A DNA stretch of 40,912 bases from an uncultured Clostridia bacterium (GTDB lineage Bacteria > Bacillota > Clostridia > Lachnospirales > CAG-274). Where the stretch lies: the NCBI GenBank assembly GCA_910579745.1, contig CAJTVH010000023.1, positions 1 to 40,912 of the forward strand, given 5' to 3'. The notes beneath the pieces were generated by a model. It worked only from the letters and a program-made list of their open reading frames with translations, ran no database searches and had not been told where the DNA came from. The translations under genes and the position numbers were made by a program. Positions 1 through 8,854 of this stretch are shown here, piece after piece. The stretch's first letter is position 1, and the number at the start of each line of letters is the position of its first letter.

Positions 1-23
1 ACCAAAATACTTAAAAAGTACGA

Positions 24-58
24 TAAAAAAATCAGATACAGTATTACGAAAATATCTG
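24..58 (-). terminator. possible alaS terminator
   Basis: Read on the minus strand just after alaS, CAGATA pairs with TATCTG across a 14-nt loop, and the stem is followed by A and seven T. The stem is short and AT-rich, so this is a modest candidate. Confidence 0.35.
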
Positions 59-97
59 TCAAATATATTAGGATAGTCATAAAAAAAGTCTATTATA

Positions 98-2746
98 TTA
101 ATTATCCAGAGTTTCTTTAATAACTCTCATTGCCTCTTTTAAAGCCTCATCGGTCTTCGCCGGATTTTTTCCGCCGGCCTGAGCCATATTGGGACGGCCG
201 CCGCCACCGCCGCCCGCCGCCGTAGCCGCCGCTTTAACAATGTCTCCGGCTTTAGCTCCTTTTTTGATAACATCGTCCGTAACCATAACAATAAAAGAAA
301 CTTTTTCTCCTAAAGGACTCGCCAATACAACTATGCCGCTTTGAAGTTTATCTTTAATTTTATCTCCCATATTTCTCAAATCATTCATTTCCATATCGTT
401 AATTTTAGCGCATACAACGGAAACGCCGTTTACATCCTTTTTCTTTGTTATAAATTCATCGATATGGCCCATTGACATTTTTGATTTAAGCTGAGCAATC
501 TCTTTTGACAGGGATTTGTTTTCGTCAATAAGGGAATTTATTTTATTCATAATATTTTTTCCGCCTATTTTAAGAACCTCTTTAACCCTGTTCATAATCA
601 TATCATTTTCTTCATATACGTTCAAAACGCCGTATCCCGTAACCGCCTCAATTCTTCTTACACCAGCCGCGACACCGCTTTCCGAGAGAATTTTAAAGCT
701 TCCGGCCTGTGATGAGTTTTTAAGATGAGTTCCGCCGCAAAACTCAATAGAATAATCCCCTACGCTTACAACCCTTACAATATCTCCGTATTTCTCGCCA
801 AATAAAGCCATAGCGCCTTTTTTCTTGGCCTCGTCAATAGAAAGTTCCTCAACCGTAACGTCAAGAGAATCAAGTATTTTTGAGTTAACCATTTTCTCGA
901 CTTTTATAAGGTCCTCTTTACTTACCGCCTCAAAATGGGTAAAATCAAAACGAAGCCTTGACTCAGAAACAAAGGAACCCGCCTGCTCAATATGATTTCC
1001 TAAAATATCACGAAGAGCTTTTTGTAAAATATGAGTAGTGGTATGATTTCTCGCTGTAGCGATACGCTTATCTTTATCCACTGAAAATTTAGCTAAATCA
1101 CCGACCTTTATTTCTCCCGATTTAACAATACCCGTATGAAGTATTTTGTTTCCGCCGAATTTTGTACAGTCCGTAACTTCTATCTCACAGCCGTCAGTTT
1201 TTATTAAACCTTTATCGCCAGCCTGTCCGCCCATTTCAGAGTAAAAAGGGGTTTTATCTGAAATAACCGTAACATTTTGCCCCTCCGATACCTTTTCAGA
1301 TATAACTCCGTCAGTAACAAGCGCGAGTATTTTACATCCGTCCTCAATAAGATTATCATATCCTGTAAACTCACTTTTCATATCGGCGGGAAGTTTATGA
1401 AAAATAGTTTCCTCCGACCCCATATAAGTATTTTCTTCTCTCGCGGCTCTCGCTCGGTTCTTCTGGGCCTCCATCTCTTTTAAAAAACCTTCCTCATCAA
1501 CGCCGATGCCCTCTTCCTCAAGAATTTCCCTCAACAAATCAATAGGAAATCCATAGGTATCATATAATTTAAAAGACTCGCTTCCGCTGAAAACATTTTT
1601 TTGCCCCGCCTCTTTAATCTCATCTATTTTTTGGCGAATAATGTCCATTCCTTGATTAATCGTCTCATAGAATCTTTCTTCTTCCACCGTTATTATTTTA
1701 TAAATATAGTCTTTCTTTTCCTCAAGTTCCGGATAAGCGCCCTTTGAGTTTTCAATAACAACACCGCAAAGGTCTGAAAGGAACTTTCTGTCTATTCCAA
1801 GCAATTTACCATGTCTTGCGGCACGCCTTAAAAGACGCCTTAAAACATATCCTCGTCCCTCGTTTGACGCGAGCACACCGTCCGCTACCATAAATGTGAC
1901 AGATCGGATATGGTCCGTAATAACTCTTATGGAAACGTCCGTTTTATAATCTTTGTTGTACTCAACACCAGCTATTTTGCAAACAGCATCCCTAATCGCT
2001 TTTATGGTGTCCACATCAAAAATAGAGTTTACATTTTGTAAAACGGTAGCGAGTCTCTCAAGACCCATTCCAGTATCAATATTAGGATTGGCGAGATTGG
2101 AGTAACTTCCGTCCTCTTCTTTGCAGAACTGCGTAAATACAAGGTTCCAAACCTCCATATATCTGTCGCAGTCGCATCCCACGGTACAACCGGGCTTTTT
2201 ACAGCCATATTCTTCCCCTTTATCATAATAAATTTCAGAACAAGGACCGCATGGACCTACTCCATGTTCCCAAAAATTATCCTCTTTTCCCATTCTGAAA
2301 ATTTTATTTTCAGGTATGCCAACCTTTTTATTCCAAATTTCAAAAGCCTCATCATCTTCCTCATATACGGAAACAAAAAGCTTGTCCTCAGGAATTTTCA
2401 AAACCTTGGTAAAAAATTCCCATGCCCAGGGAATAACCTCATTTTTAAAATAATCCCCGAATGAAAAGTTGCCTAGCATCTCAAAAAACGTACCGTGTCT
2501 GGCGGTTTTTCCTACATTTTCAATATCTCCCGTCCTTATGCACTTCTGACAGGTCGTGACCCTTTTGCTTGGTGGAAGCTGCTGCCCCGTAAAATAAGGT
2601 TTTAGAGGCGCCATACCTGAATTTATAAGTAAAAGACTTTTATCATTATTGGGAACAAGTGAAAAGCTGTTCATTCTTAAATGACTTTTGCTCTCAAAAA
2701 AAGTAAGATATTTTTCACGTATTTCGTTAAGACCAAGTTTCTCCAT
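98..2746 (-). CDS. alaS: alanyl-tRNA synthetase
   Basis: Cytoplasmic enzyme that charges tRNA-Ala with alanine and edits mischarged Ser/Gly. At 882 residues it has normal full length. The class II catalytic core is N-terminal (RxxxLxFFESKSH, the GHTFFEML-like block, GVGPCGPCSEIYYD). The editing-domain zinc motifs are HTTTH near residue 567 and CGGTH near 670. A DHHA1-type C-terminal domain ends in a Gly-rich stretch and NMAQAGGK. GGAGG lies at 2756-2760, nine bases from the ATG, and fixes the start. The 183-bp upstream gap has no T-box motif (no TGGNACCGCG) but holds a long inverted repeat. The next gene upstream on this strand is the activase-type protein; co-transcription is possible but not shown. 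Family identification is certain. Confidence 0.98.
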   Translation of the reverse strand: MEKLGLNEIREKYLTFFESKSHLRMNSFSLVPNNDKSLLLINSGMAPLKPYFTGQQLPPSKRVTTCQKCIRTGDIENVGKTARHGTFFEMLGNFSFGDYFKNEVIPWAWEFFTKVLKIPEDKLFVSVYEEDDEAFEIWNKKVGIPENKIFRMGKEDNFWEHGVGPCGPCSEIYYDKGEEYGCKKPGCTVGCDCDRYMEVWNLVFTQFCKEEDGSYSNLANPNIDTGMGLERLATVLQNVNSIFDVDTIKAIRDAVCKIAGVEYNKDYKTDVSIRVITDHIRSVTFMVADGVLASNEGRGYVLRRLLRRAARHGKLLGIDRKFLSDLCGVVIENSKGAYPELEEKKDYIYKIITVEEERFYETINQGMDIIRQKIDEIKEAGQKNVFSGSESFKLYDTYGFPIDLLREILEEEGIGVDEEGFLKEMEAQKNRARAAREENTYMGSEETIFHKLPADMKSEFTGYDNLIEDGCKILALVTDGVISEKVSEGQNVTVISDKTPFYSEMGGQAGDKGLIKTDGCEIEVTDCTKFGGNKILHTGIVKSGEIKVGDLAKFSVDKDKRIATARNHTTTHILQKALRDILGNHIEQAGSFVSESRLRFDFTHFEAVSKEDLIKVEKMVNSKILDSLDVTVEELSIDEAKKKGAMALFGEKYGDIVRVVSVGDYSIEFCGGTHLKNSSQAGSFKILSESGVAAGVRRIEAVTGYGVLNVYEENDMIMNRVKEVLKIGGKNIMNKINSLIDENKSLSKEIAQLKSKMSMGHIDEFITKKKDVNGVSVVCAKINDMEMNDLRNMGDKIKDKLQSGIVVLASPLGEKVSFIVMVTDDVIKKGAKAGDIVKAAATAAGGGGGGRPNMAQAGGKNPAKTDEALKEAMRVIKETLDN

Positions 2747-2820
2747 TTTTTTCTTCCTCCGTTTAATATTTAAAATTACAAAAACTCAAAGAATGATAAT
2801 TAATAAAGGTTTTATTCATT

Positions 2821-2891
2821 GAGAATAAAATTTTCGGCTTATTTACAAGTATTTTAATTTTAATATAACCATAATCCGAAAATTTTATCTC
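2821..2891. repeat. inverted repeat upstream of alaS
   Basis: GAGAATAAAATTTTCGG at 2821-2837 is nearly the exact reverse complement of CCGAAAATTTTATCTC at 2876-2891, with one extra base. The loop is 38 nt and AT-rich. It sits between the activase gene and alaS. It could be a leader hairpin of alaS or a decayed palindromic element. No T-run follows it, so it is not a typical terminator. Confidence 0.55.
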
Positions 2892-2929
2892 AAATCTATA
2901 TAATATACAAAATATATAAACTTAAAGTT

Positions 2930-5900
2930 TTATTCTATGTATTGTGCTTTTTGCAGTTGAATATTTTTAAGATTTTCAACATTACTCATATTTTTCTCAA
3001 TTTTAAGATTTTTTTCAGCTACGTTAAGCATAAGTTTAATTCGATTAAGCTGATTAACCTCGCTAGCTCCAGGGTCATAATCTATCGCCACTATATTGGA
3101 AAGAGCGTACCTTCTTTTAATTTCCTTTATAATGCCTTTTCCTGTAACATGATTCGGAAGGCAGGCGAAAGGTTGCATGCAAATTACGTTATTAACACCC
3201 TCTGTAATAAGCTCAATAATTTCCGCCGTGAGAAACCATCCCTCTCCCGTCTGGTTACAAAGGGATACAATAGGCTCCGCCATATCTCCTAATTTTTGTA
3301 TCTCATTTGGGGGAATAAAACGGCTGCTTTTTTCAAGAGCGGTTTTCAAAGGTTTTCTATAATGCTCAACAATTTTTATAAGAAAATCATTTATCAGCCG
3401 TATTGATTTTCTCGCGCCAAAATATTTTTCCTCATAGGTCGAGTTATACATCTCATACAGAAAAAAGTCCGCTAAATCCGGAACAACAGCTTCCGCCCCC
3501 TCATTTTCAATAAGGGAAACCACATCGTTATTTGCGGTAGGATGAAATTTCACTAAAATCTCACCAACAACCCCCACTTTTGGTTTTACAATGTCTTTAA
3601 GCTTTATATTATCAAAATCCTCTACAATTCCCTTAACGTTCTTTTTAAACTCACTGTGTTTTCCTCTTTTAACAGCTTCCTTGCAGATTTCATTCCATTT
3701 TTCATAAAGTTTATCACATGACCCTTTTACAAGTTCATAAGGTCTTGTGGCATAAAGCACTCTCATTAAAGCGTCACCATATATGATAGACTGAACCAGC
3801 GTATCAAGGAGCTTTATGGAATATTTCCAACCGGGATTTTTTTCAAGTCCAATAGCGCTTACCGAAATAACAGGAATATTCTCATAACCCGCCTTTTTAA
3901 GAGCTCGCCTTATAAATCCTATATAATTCGTCGCTCGGCACCCTCCTCCTGTCTGGCTCATAAGAACAGAAATATTGTTCGCGTCGTATTTTCCTGAGTT
4001 AATAGCCTTTAAAATTTGTCCAACGACAATAAGAGCGGGATAACAAGCGTCATTATTCACATATCTAAGGCCAATATCTATACAATCCCTGTCAATAGCT
4101 GGCATAAGGTCAATATTATATCCGCATGAGGCTATAGCCTCTTTCATTATATCAAAATGAATAGGAGCCATTTGTGGGCATAAAAGAGTATGGGTTTTTT
4201 TCATTCCTTTTGTAAATATGGCTCTTTGTTTCCTCTCCTCAGTTCTTCTCGCCTTAAATTTCTTTCTTTTTCTCTCTTCCATAGCGGCGAAAAGAGAACG
4301 TATTCTTATTCTCGCGGAGCCCAGGTTATTAACCTCGTCTATTTTAAGCAAAGTATAAATCTTGCCTGAGCTTGAGAGAATATCCGCCACTTCGTCTGTA
4401 GTAACGGCATCAAGACCACAGCCAAATGAATTAAGCTGCACGAGCTCAAGATCGTCTCTTTTTGATACAAGAGTAGCGGCGGCGTAAAGCCTTGAGTGAT
4501 AAGCCCATTGGTCTCGAACATTGAGGGGCCTCTCAACCTCCTCAATATGCGCCACAGAATCTTCCGTTAAAACCGCTATGCCATATCCAACTATCATTTC
4601 TGGAATACCATGATTTATCTCAGGATCAACATGATAAGGCCTTCCTGCTACAACTATACCTGTCATATCGTTTTCCTCTATGTATTTTAAAGTCTGCTCA
4701 CCCGCTTTTTTAATATCCTCCCTAAAATTCTCCTGCTCTCTCCACGCTTTCTCAAAAGCGGACTTCACCTCGTCCGGATCAATCTCCGGAAATTCCTCAC
4801 AAAGACGTTTAGCGAAAAACTTTTTATCTGAAAAACTAAAGAAAGGATTTCTAAAATCAACGCCATATGTCCTTATTTCCTCAACATTATTTTTAATATT
4901 CTCAGGATAACTCGTTACAATGGGACAATTATAATTATTGTCCGCCATTTTTATCTCTTTTCTCTCATAAGCTATACATGGATAAAAAATAAATCTAGCC
5001 CCGTTCTCAATAAGATATTTTATATGCCCGTGTACAATTTTCGCAGGATAGCAAACAGACTCGCTCGGTATTGAATCAATACCATTCTCATAAATATTTC
5101 TATCAGATTTTGGCGAAAGTAAAACAGAGTATCCCAGCTCATTAAAAAACATGAACCAAAAAGGATAATTTTCATACATATTCAAAACTCTTGGAATCCC
5201 CACTATTCCTCTTTTAGCGTTTTCCGGGTGGATTGATTTATATCCAAAAAGCCTTTTATATTTATACTCAAATAAATTAGGTATACAGCTCGCGAGAACT
5301 TCTTTTCCCAGACCTCTTTCACACCTGTTTCCGGAAATAAATCTTCTGCCTCCCGAAAATCTGTTAATTGTCAGAAGACAGTTATTCCCGCACCCTCCGC
5401 AGCGTGAAAGAGACGTCGTAACCTCAAGATTATTAAGCTCCTCTTTTCCCAAAAGAGTGGATTTATAATCAGGTTTAAACTTTTCCTTAGCGATAACGGC
5501 TGCTCCGAAAGCTCCCATAAGACCAGCAATATCTGGTCTTATAGCCTCTCTTTCAGAAATCATCTCAAAAGAGCGCAAAACAGCGTCATTATAAAAAGTT
5601 CCCCCTTGCACAACAATTTTTTTACCCATATCCTCCGGATTTGTTATTTTAATAACTTTTTGAAGAGCGTTTTTAATAACCGAATAAGCTAAACCAGCAG
5701 AAATATCAGAAACCTCGGTGCCTTCTTTCTGAGCCTGTTTAACTCTCGAGTTCATAAAAACCGTACATCTTGAACCAAGGTCAATAGGATTTTTAGCGAA
5801 AAGAGCGATCTTGGCGAACTCCGTAACCTCAAACCCTAATGATTTAGCAAAAGTCTCAATAAAAGAACCGCATCCGGCGGAACACGCCTCATTCAAAAGA

Positions 5901-7210
5901 ACGTTGTCAATCACTCCGTCCTTTATTCTTATACACTTCATATCCTGCCCGCCAATATCAAGTATAAAATCCACGTCATGTCTGAAAAAAGCCGCCGCTT
6001 TATAATGCGCCACTGTTTCTATCTCTCCTAAATCCACCATAAGCGCCTCTTTTATAAGCGCCTCTCCATAACCAGTGACACAAGAATTCTTTATTGTTAT
6101 CCCCTCAGGCATTATCTCATAAATCTCTTTTAACGCCCTGCTTATTGTTTTAAGAGGGTTTCCCTCGTTACTGGCGTAAAAAGAATGAAGAAGCTGTCCG
6201 TTTGAGCCTATAAGAGCGATTTTACTTGTGGTAGACCCTGAATCTATGCCAAGAAAAACATCACCTTTGTATATTTGTAAATCTCCCTTAGGAACAACAC
6301 TCTTATCATGTCTTCCTTTAAATTCCATATAATCGTCACCGCTTTCAAAAAGCGGATTAAGACGATTTATTTCCATTGTCAAATGCTTTTCTTTTCTCAT
6401 ATTTGAAATAAGACCGTCAAAGTCGAATAACTCGCTTTTTTCAGCAGAAAACGCGGCCCCCATAGCGGCAAATAAATGGGAGTTCTCCGTTTCTATGACA
6501 TTCTCAGGCTTCAAATTCAATACGTCCACAAAACGGTTTTTAAGCTCCGAAAGGAAATGCAAAGGACCTCCCAAAAAAGCTACATTACCCTTAATAGGCT
6601 TTCCGCACGCAAGACCCGATATAGTTTGATTAACCACCGCCTGAAAAATAGATACGGCTAAATCAGTTTTGGCGGCCCCCTCATTAATCAATGGCTGAAT
6701 ATCGCTCTTGGCAAAAACCCCACACCTTGCGGCGATGGGATAAATAACTTTATGTTTTTTAGCAAGCTCATTAAGACCTTTTGCGTCTGTCTGTAAAAGA
6801 GTAGCCATTTGGTCAATAAAAGCCCCTGTACCACCAGCGCAAATGCCATTCATTCGTTGCTCTATACCATTAGTAAAATAAATTATTTTAGCGTCCTCAC
6901 CGCCAATTTCAATAGCGACATCTGTTTTTGGAGCTATAATATCAATAACATTCGAAACAGAAACAACTTCCTGAATAAAAGGCATTCCTATCCAGTTAGA
7001 AATCGAAAGTCCTCCCGAACCTGTAATCATAGCGTTAAATCTTATATTTCCGAGCTTTTCTTTAGCTGTCTCGATAAGCTCGATTAAGGTTTCCTGAATA
7101 CTTGACAAGTGCCGCTTATACTCAGAAAAAACAAGTCTCTCGTCTAAGTCAAGCACAACAAGTTTTATTGTTGTTGAACCTATATCTATACCAACTTTAA
7201 AATGTTTCAT
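2930..7210 (-). CDS. acyl-CoA dehydratase activase-type Fe-S ATPase, giant fused form
   Basis: A 1426-residue protein with two BcrAD/BadFG-type (ASKHA) ATPase domains in tandem. The first has GIDIGSTTIK at the N-terminus, IGGEDAK, and NGICAGGTGAF near residue 124. The second has GIDSGSTTSK near 323, IGGQDMK, and EACSAGCGSF near 443. Each domain has the Cys that holds the bridging [4Fe-4S] cluster in 2-hydroxyglutaryl-CoA dehydratase activase. Next is a DUF2229-like part starting with a Cys cluster (RCGGCGNNC near 604), then GRPYHVDPE near 857, GGGCRATNYIGF near 1089, and a C-terminal region with QPFACLPNHVTGKG near 1348. ATP-driven low-potential electron transfer is inferred from the family; the acceptor is unknown and no dehydratase subunits lie nearby. 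An ATG 87 bp further upstream is rejected, because GAGGAG precedes the chosen ATG and a good promoter overlaps the would-be extension. Confidence 0.9.
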   Translation of the reverse strand: MKHFKVGIDIGSTTIKLVVLDLDERLVFSEYKRHLSSIQETLIELIETAKEKLGNIRFNAMITGSGGLSISNWIGMPFIQEVVSVSNVIDIIAPKTDVAIEIGGEDAKIIYFTNGIEQRMNGICAGGTGAFIDQMATLLQTDAKGLNELAKKHKVIYPIAARCGVFAKSDIQPLINEGAAKTDLAVSIFQAVVNQTISGLACGKPIKGNVAFLGGPLHFLSELKNRFVDVLNLKPENVIETENSHLFAAMGAAFSAEKSELFDFDGLISNMRKEKHLTMEINRLNPLFESGDDYMEFKGRHDKSVVPKGDLQIYKGDVFLGIDSGSTTSKIALIGSNGQLLHSFYASNEGNPLKTISRALKEIYEIMPEGITIKNSCVTGYGEALIKEALMVDLGEIETVAHYKAAAFFRHDVDFILDIGGQDMKCIRIKDGVIDNVLLNEACSAGCGSFIETFAKSLGFEVTEFAKIALFAKNPIDLGSRCTVFMNSRVKQAQKEGTEVSDISAGLAYSVIKNALQKVIKITNPEDMGKKIVVQGGTFYNDAVLRSFEMISEREAIRPDIAGLMGAFGAAVIAKEKFKPDYKSTLLGKEELNNLEVTTSLSRCGGCGNNCLLTINRFSGGRRFISGNRCERGLGKEVLASCIPNLFEYKYKRLFGYKSIHPENAKRGIVGIPRVLNMYENYPFWFMFFNELGYSVLLSPKSDRNIYENGIDSIPSESVCYPAKIVHGHIKYLIENGARFIFYPCIAYERKEIKMADNNYNCPIVTSYPENIKNNVEEIRTYGVDFRNPFFSFSDKKFFAKRLCEEFPEIDPDEVKSAFEKAWREQENFREDIKKAGEQTLKYIEENDMTGIVVAGRPYHVDPEINHGIPEMIVGYGIAVLTEDSVAHIEEVERPLNVRDQWAYHSRLYAAATLVSKRDDLELVQLNSFGCGLDAVTTDEVADILSSSGKIYTLLKIDEVNNLGSARIRIRSLFAAMEERKRKKFKARRTEERKQRAIFTKGMKKTHTLLCPQMAPIHFDIMKEAIASCGYNIDLMPAIDRDCIDIGLRYVNNDACYPALIVVGQILKAINSGKYDANNISVLMSQTGGGCRATNYIGFIRRALKKAGYENIPVISVSAIGLEKNPGWKYSIKLLDTLVQSIIYGDALMRVLYATRPYELVKGSCDKLYEKWNEICKEAVKRGKHSEFKKNVKGIVEDFDNIKLKDIVKPKVGVVGEILVKFHPTANNDVVSLIENEGAEAVVPDLADFFLYEMYNSTYEEKYFGARKSIRLINDFLIKIVEHYRKPLKTALEKSSRFIPPNEIQKLGDMAEPIVSLCNQTGEGWFLTAEIIELITEGVNNVICMQPFACLPNHVTGKGIIKEIKRRYALSNIVAIDYDPGASEVNQLNRIKLMLNVAEKNLKIEKNMSNVENLKNIQLQKAQYIE

Positions 7211-7247
7211 AAAAATTCTCCTCGTCGATACAAAACTTTGTCTTCCT

Positions 7248-7276
7248 ATTATAAAGTATTTTTCAACAAAATACAA
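7248..7276 (-). promoter_or_regulatory. sigma-A type promoter of the activase gene
   Basis: On the minus strand, TTGTAT (7271-7276), a 17-bp spacer and TATAAT (7248-7253) lie about 40 bp before the ATG at 7210. Transcription would start after the upstream in-frame ATG at 7297, which supports the shorter protein. Confidence 0.6.
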
Positions 7277-7310
7277 CAAAGAATTTAAGGAAATCATCAG
7301 AAATCCATTT

Positions 7311-7408
7311 TATAGCAATTCACAAAATTTTTATCTATAACCAATAAAAGAATTCATTAATATATCATTTTTTAAACTTGTATATTCATTCTTTATTGGC
7401 TCGCCATA
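7311..7408. repeat. palindrome family C, copy 1
   Basis: This segment starts TATAGCAATTC and ends GGCTCGCCATA, so its ends are imperfect inverted repeats. The copy at 30807-30910 shares blocks in the same order: AACCA/ACCA, AAAAGAATTCATTAATATAT, AACTTGT, TTCATTCTTT. It is non-coding and looks like a small mobile or palindromic intergenic element. It follows the activase promoter region, on the far side from the gene. Confidence 0.6.
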
Positions 7409-7463
7409 TGTAATAATATGTACTTCCCCTAAAATAAAAGAATAAAAAATTTTATCGCTGCAA

Positions 7464-7495
7464 TGTATCTGAAAACTAAAATATACACAAAAAAC
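7464..7495. repeat. family A element, left-arm remnant
   Basis: GTATCTGAAAACTAAAATA matches the left arm of the element at 7697-7817, but no matching right arm follows at the expected distance. Probably a truncated or decayed copy. Confidence 0.5.
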
Positions 7496-7696
7496 AAAAT
7501 ACGGTTTTTAGTTAATATATTTTTACGCTACTAATACTCTTGGACATATGGCAATAAAACAGCCCATATACAAATTAAATTTATAAAAATAAATCCTTTA
7601 TTAATTATAACATAACATCTATTTTATTCAAAACCTCATTTTAAAATTTTTCAATAAATTTTATATGCCGAATTTCTTAAAAATATGTATACAGTC

Positions 7697-7817
7697 TAGA
7701 GCGTATCTGAAAACTAAAATACGCAAAAAATTATAAAAAATAAAACAAAATTGAACCGTTTTCGTTTATTTTTTATAATTTTTTGCGCGTATTTTAGTTT
7801 TTTTCAGATACGCTCTA
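7697..7817. repeat. family A palindromic MITE-like element, best copy
   Basis: A 121-bp, almost perfect palindrome. The left arm begins TAGAGCGTATCTGA and the right arm ends TCAGATACGCTCTA. The arms match for about 50 bp each with a few small indels, around a loop of about 20 bp containing ATTGAACCGTTTTCG. TA is present at both outer ends, as expected for an element that targets TA. There is no open reading frame. The strong fold and repetition suggest a non-autonomous transposable element; the source transposase is not in the window. It sits in the gene-free stretch 7298-8482. Confidence 0.8.
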
Positions 7818-7856
7818 ATCTCTTATTAAAAAGTAGATAAAGAGATATAAAAACAA
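7816..7856. repeat. family B palindrome, left half
   Basis: Directly after the family A copy, TAATCTCTTATTAAAAAG and the following GATAAAGAGATATAAAAA match the left half of the complete B palindrome at 25176-25254. The right half is absent. Confidence 0.55.
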
Positions 7857-7866
7857 AAAATATTTT

Positions 7867-8000
7867 ATGGGTGCGGCAACGCCACTGTCAACAGCTTAGC
7901 GAAAACTGGCAGTGTTCCTCACAGCGCTATTTCAGAAAAAGATGTTTTGATCTTTAAACGCCGAAATTATAAAAAGAAACGCTTTCGGTTCGGGAAACTT
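7867..8000. other. GC-richer unexplained non-coding block
   Basis: In an otherwise very AT-rich gap this stretch is visibly richer in G and C. It contains CACTGTCAACAG pairing imperfectly with CTGGCAGTG, and CGCCGAAA pairing with TTTCGG. No reading frame or ribosome binding site was found. It could be a structured RNA, a decayed mobile-element end or a gene relic. The rest of 7298-8482 holds only the repeats and hairpins listed here. Confidence 0.3.
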
Positions 8001-8220
8001 TAAATAAAATGATTTTTTTATTTTCTATGTTACGCGTATATATTATATACTTCTTTTAAATTAGATCAGCATTGGTTTTCAAATACATTCTATAGAAACT
8101 CAAAAAATTTTTAATACAAAATAATAAAAAAATTCTCTCATATGTCAGACTTTATCAAGGCATGCCCGTTCATATTTTTATCATTTCGCTATAATTTATT
8201 TATTTTTAAAATAAGTAAAC

Positions 8221-8262
8221 ACCCTCAAAATATTATTAAAATTTTAACAATTTTTTGAGGGT
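8221..8262. terminator. stem-loop ACCCTCAAAA/TTTTGAGGGT
   Basis: A perfect 10-bp stem with a 22-nt AT-rich loop lies 220 bp beyond the end of the rhodanese gene. T-rich sequence follows on the minus strand, although the loop is large for a classical terminator. Confidence 0.4.
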
Positions 8263-8320
8263 ATCCACCGCGTTTATCTGTTATTAAATCTTAGCTGTAT
8301 TTCATTTATAATAAACTTTA

Positions 8321-8362
8321 GCGAAACAATAAAATAATAACATTATCATTTTATTGTTTCGC
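8321..8362. terminator. 15-bp perfect stem-loop after the rhodanese gene
   Basis: GCGAAACAATAAAAT (8321-8335) is exactly complementary to ATTTTATTGTTTCGC (8348-8362), with a 12-nt loop. It is the first strong hairpin downstream of the rhodanese on the minus strand. It has no clean T-tract, so it may stabilise or end the transcript. Confidence 0.45.
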
Positions 8363-8482
8363 GCAAACCTTCAAAAAAGTTAAATTTATAAAAAACACCA
8401 CAGGCTTTAAACCATAAAAAACTCAATCATACCAATTTGTGGATTATCTCTAACACACAAAGGTCTAACAACCAATTATAAA

Positions 8483-8800
8483 CTACATTACAATTTCAAA
8501 AGGCCAGTCCATTATCCCTCCAAAATCATATACATTTGTATATCCTATTTTAATAAGCTTTTCGCAGGCCACCCTGCTTCTTTTTCCGCTTCTACAATAT
8601 ACAAGTATTTTTTTATTTTTATCAGGAATAACATTTCCCGCCTTTTTCAAAATATCCCCGTTAGGAATAAAAACCGCTCCGTCAATATATCCTTCTCGTA
8701 CTTCCTCAGGTTCCCTCACATCAAGAATAACGACAGAATTTTCGGTGTCAATAATCTTTTTCGCCTCGACATGAGAAATTTTTTTAAAACCTTTGTCCAT
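8483..8800 (-). CDS. single-domain rhodanese-like sulfurtransferase
   Basis: A 105-residue cytoplasmic protein comprising one rhodanese domain. It has the conserved ILDVREPEEVREGYIDGA block and an active-site loop CRSGKRS with the persulfide-carrying Cys69. It would move sulfane sulfur to a thiol or cyanide acceptor; the physiological acceptor cannot be told. The length matches GlpE/PspE-type proteins. It lies 54 bp after the pectinesterase gene on the same strand. The ribosome binding site is weak (AGAG-rich only). No functional link to pectin breakdown is evident. Confidence 0.92.
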   Translation of the reverse strand: MDKGFKKISHVEAKKIIDTENSVVILDVREPEEVREGYIDGAVFIPNGDILKKAGNVIPDKNKKILVYCRSGKRSRVACEKLIKIGYTNVYDFGGIMDWPFEIVM

Positions 8801-8854
8801 AAGCTCTCAATCTCTTTTCATAAAATATTAGTAAAAAAATACATTCACAAAAAA

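Noticed and set aside
2747..2929. T-box riboswitch before alaS
   Set aside because: Alanyl-tRNA synthetase genes of Firmicutes often carry one, but no TGGNACCGCG-type sequence or specifier-loop layout is present in this 183-bp gap.
7211..7297. 29-residue N-terminal extension of the activase
   Set aside because: A promoter overlaps it, it lacks a ribosome binding site, and the family start (MKHFKVGIDIGSTT) has GAGGAG before it.
7298..8482. Possible CRISPR array or tRNA cluster in the repeat-rich gap
   Set aside because: Repeats are palindromic and irregularly spaced with no spacer pattern, and no tRNA-like cloverleaf or CCA end was seen.
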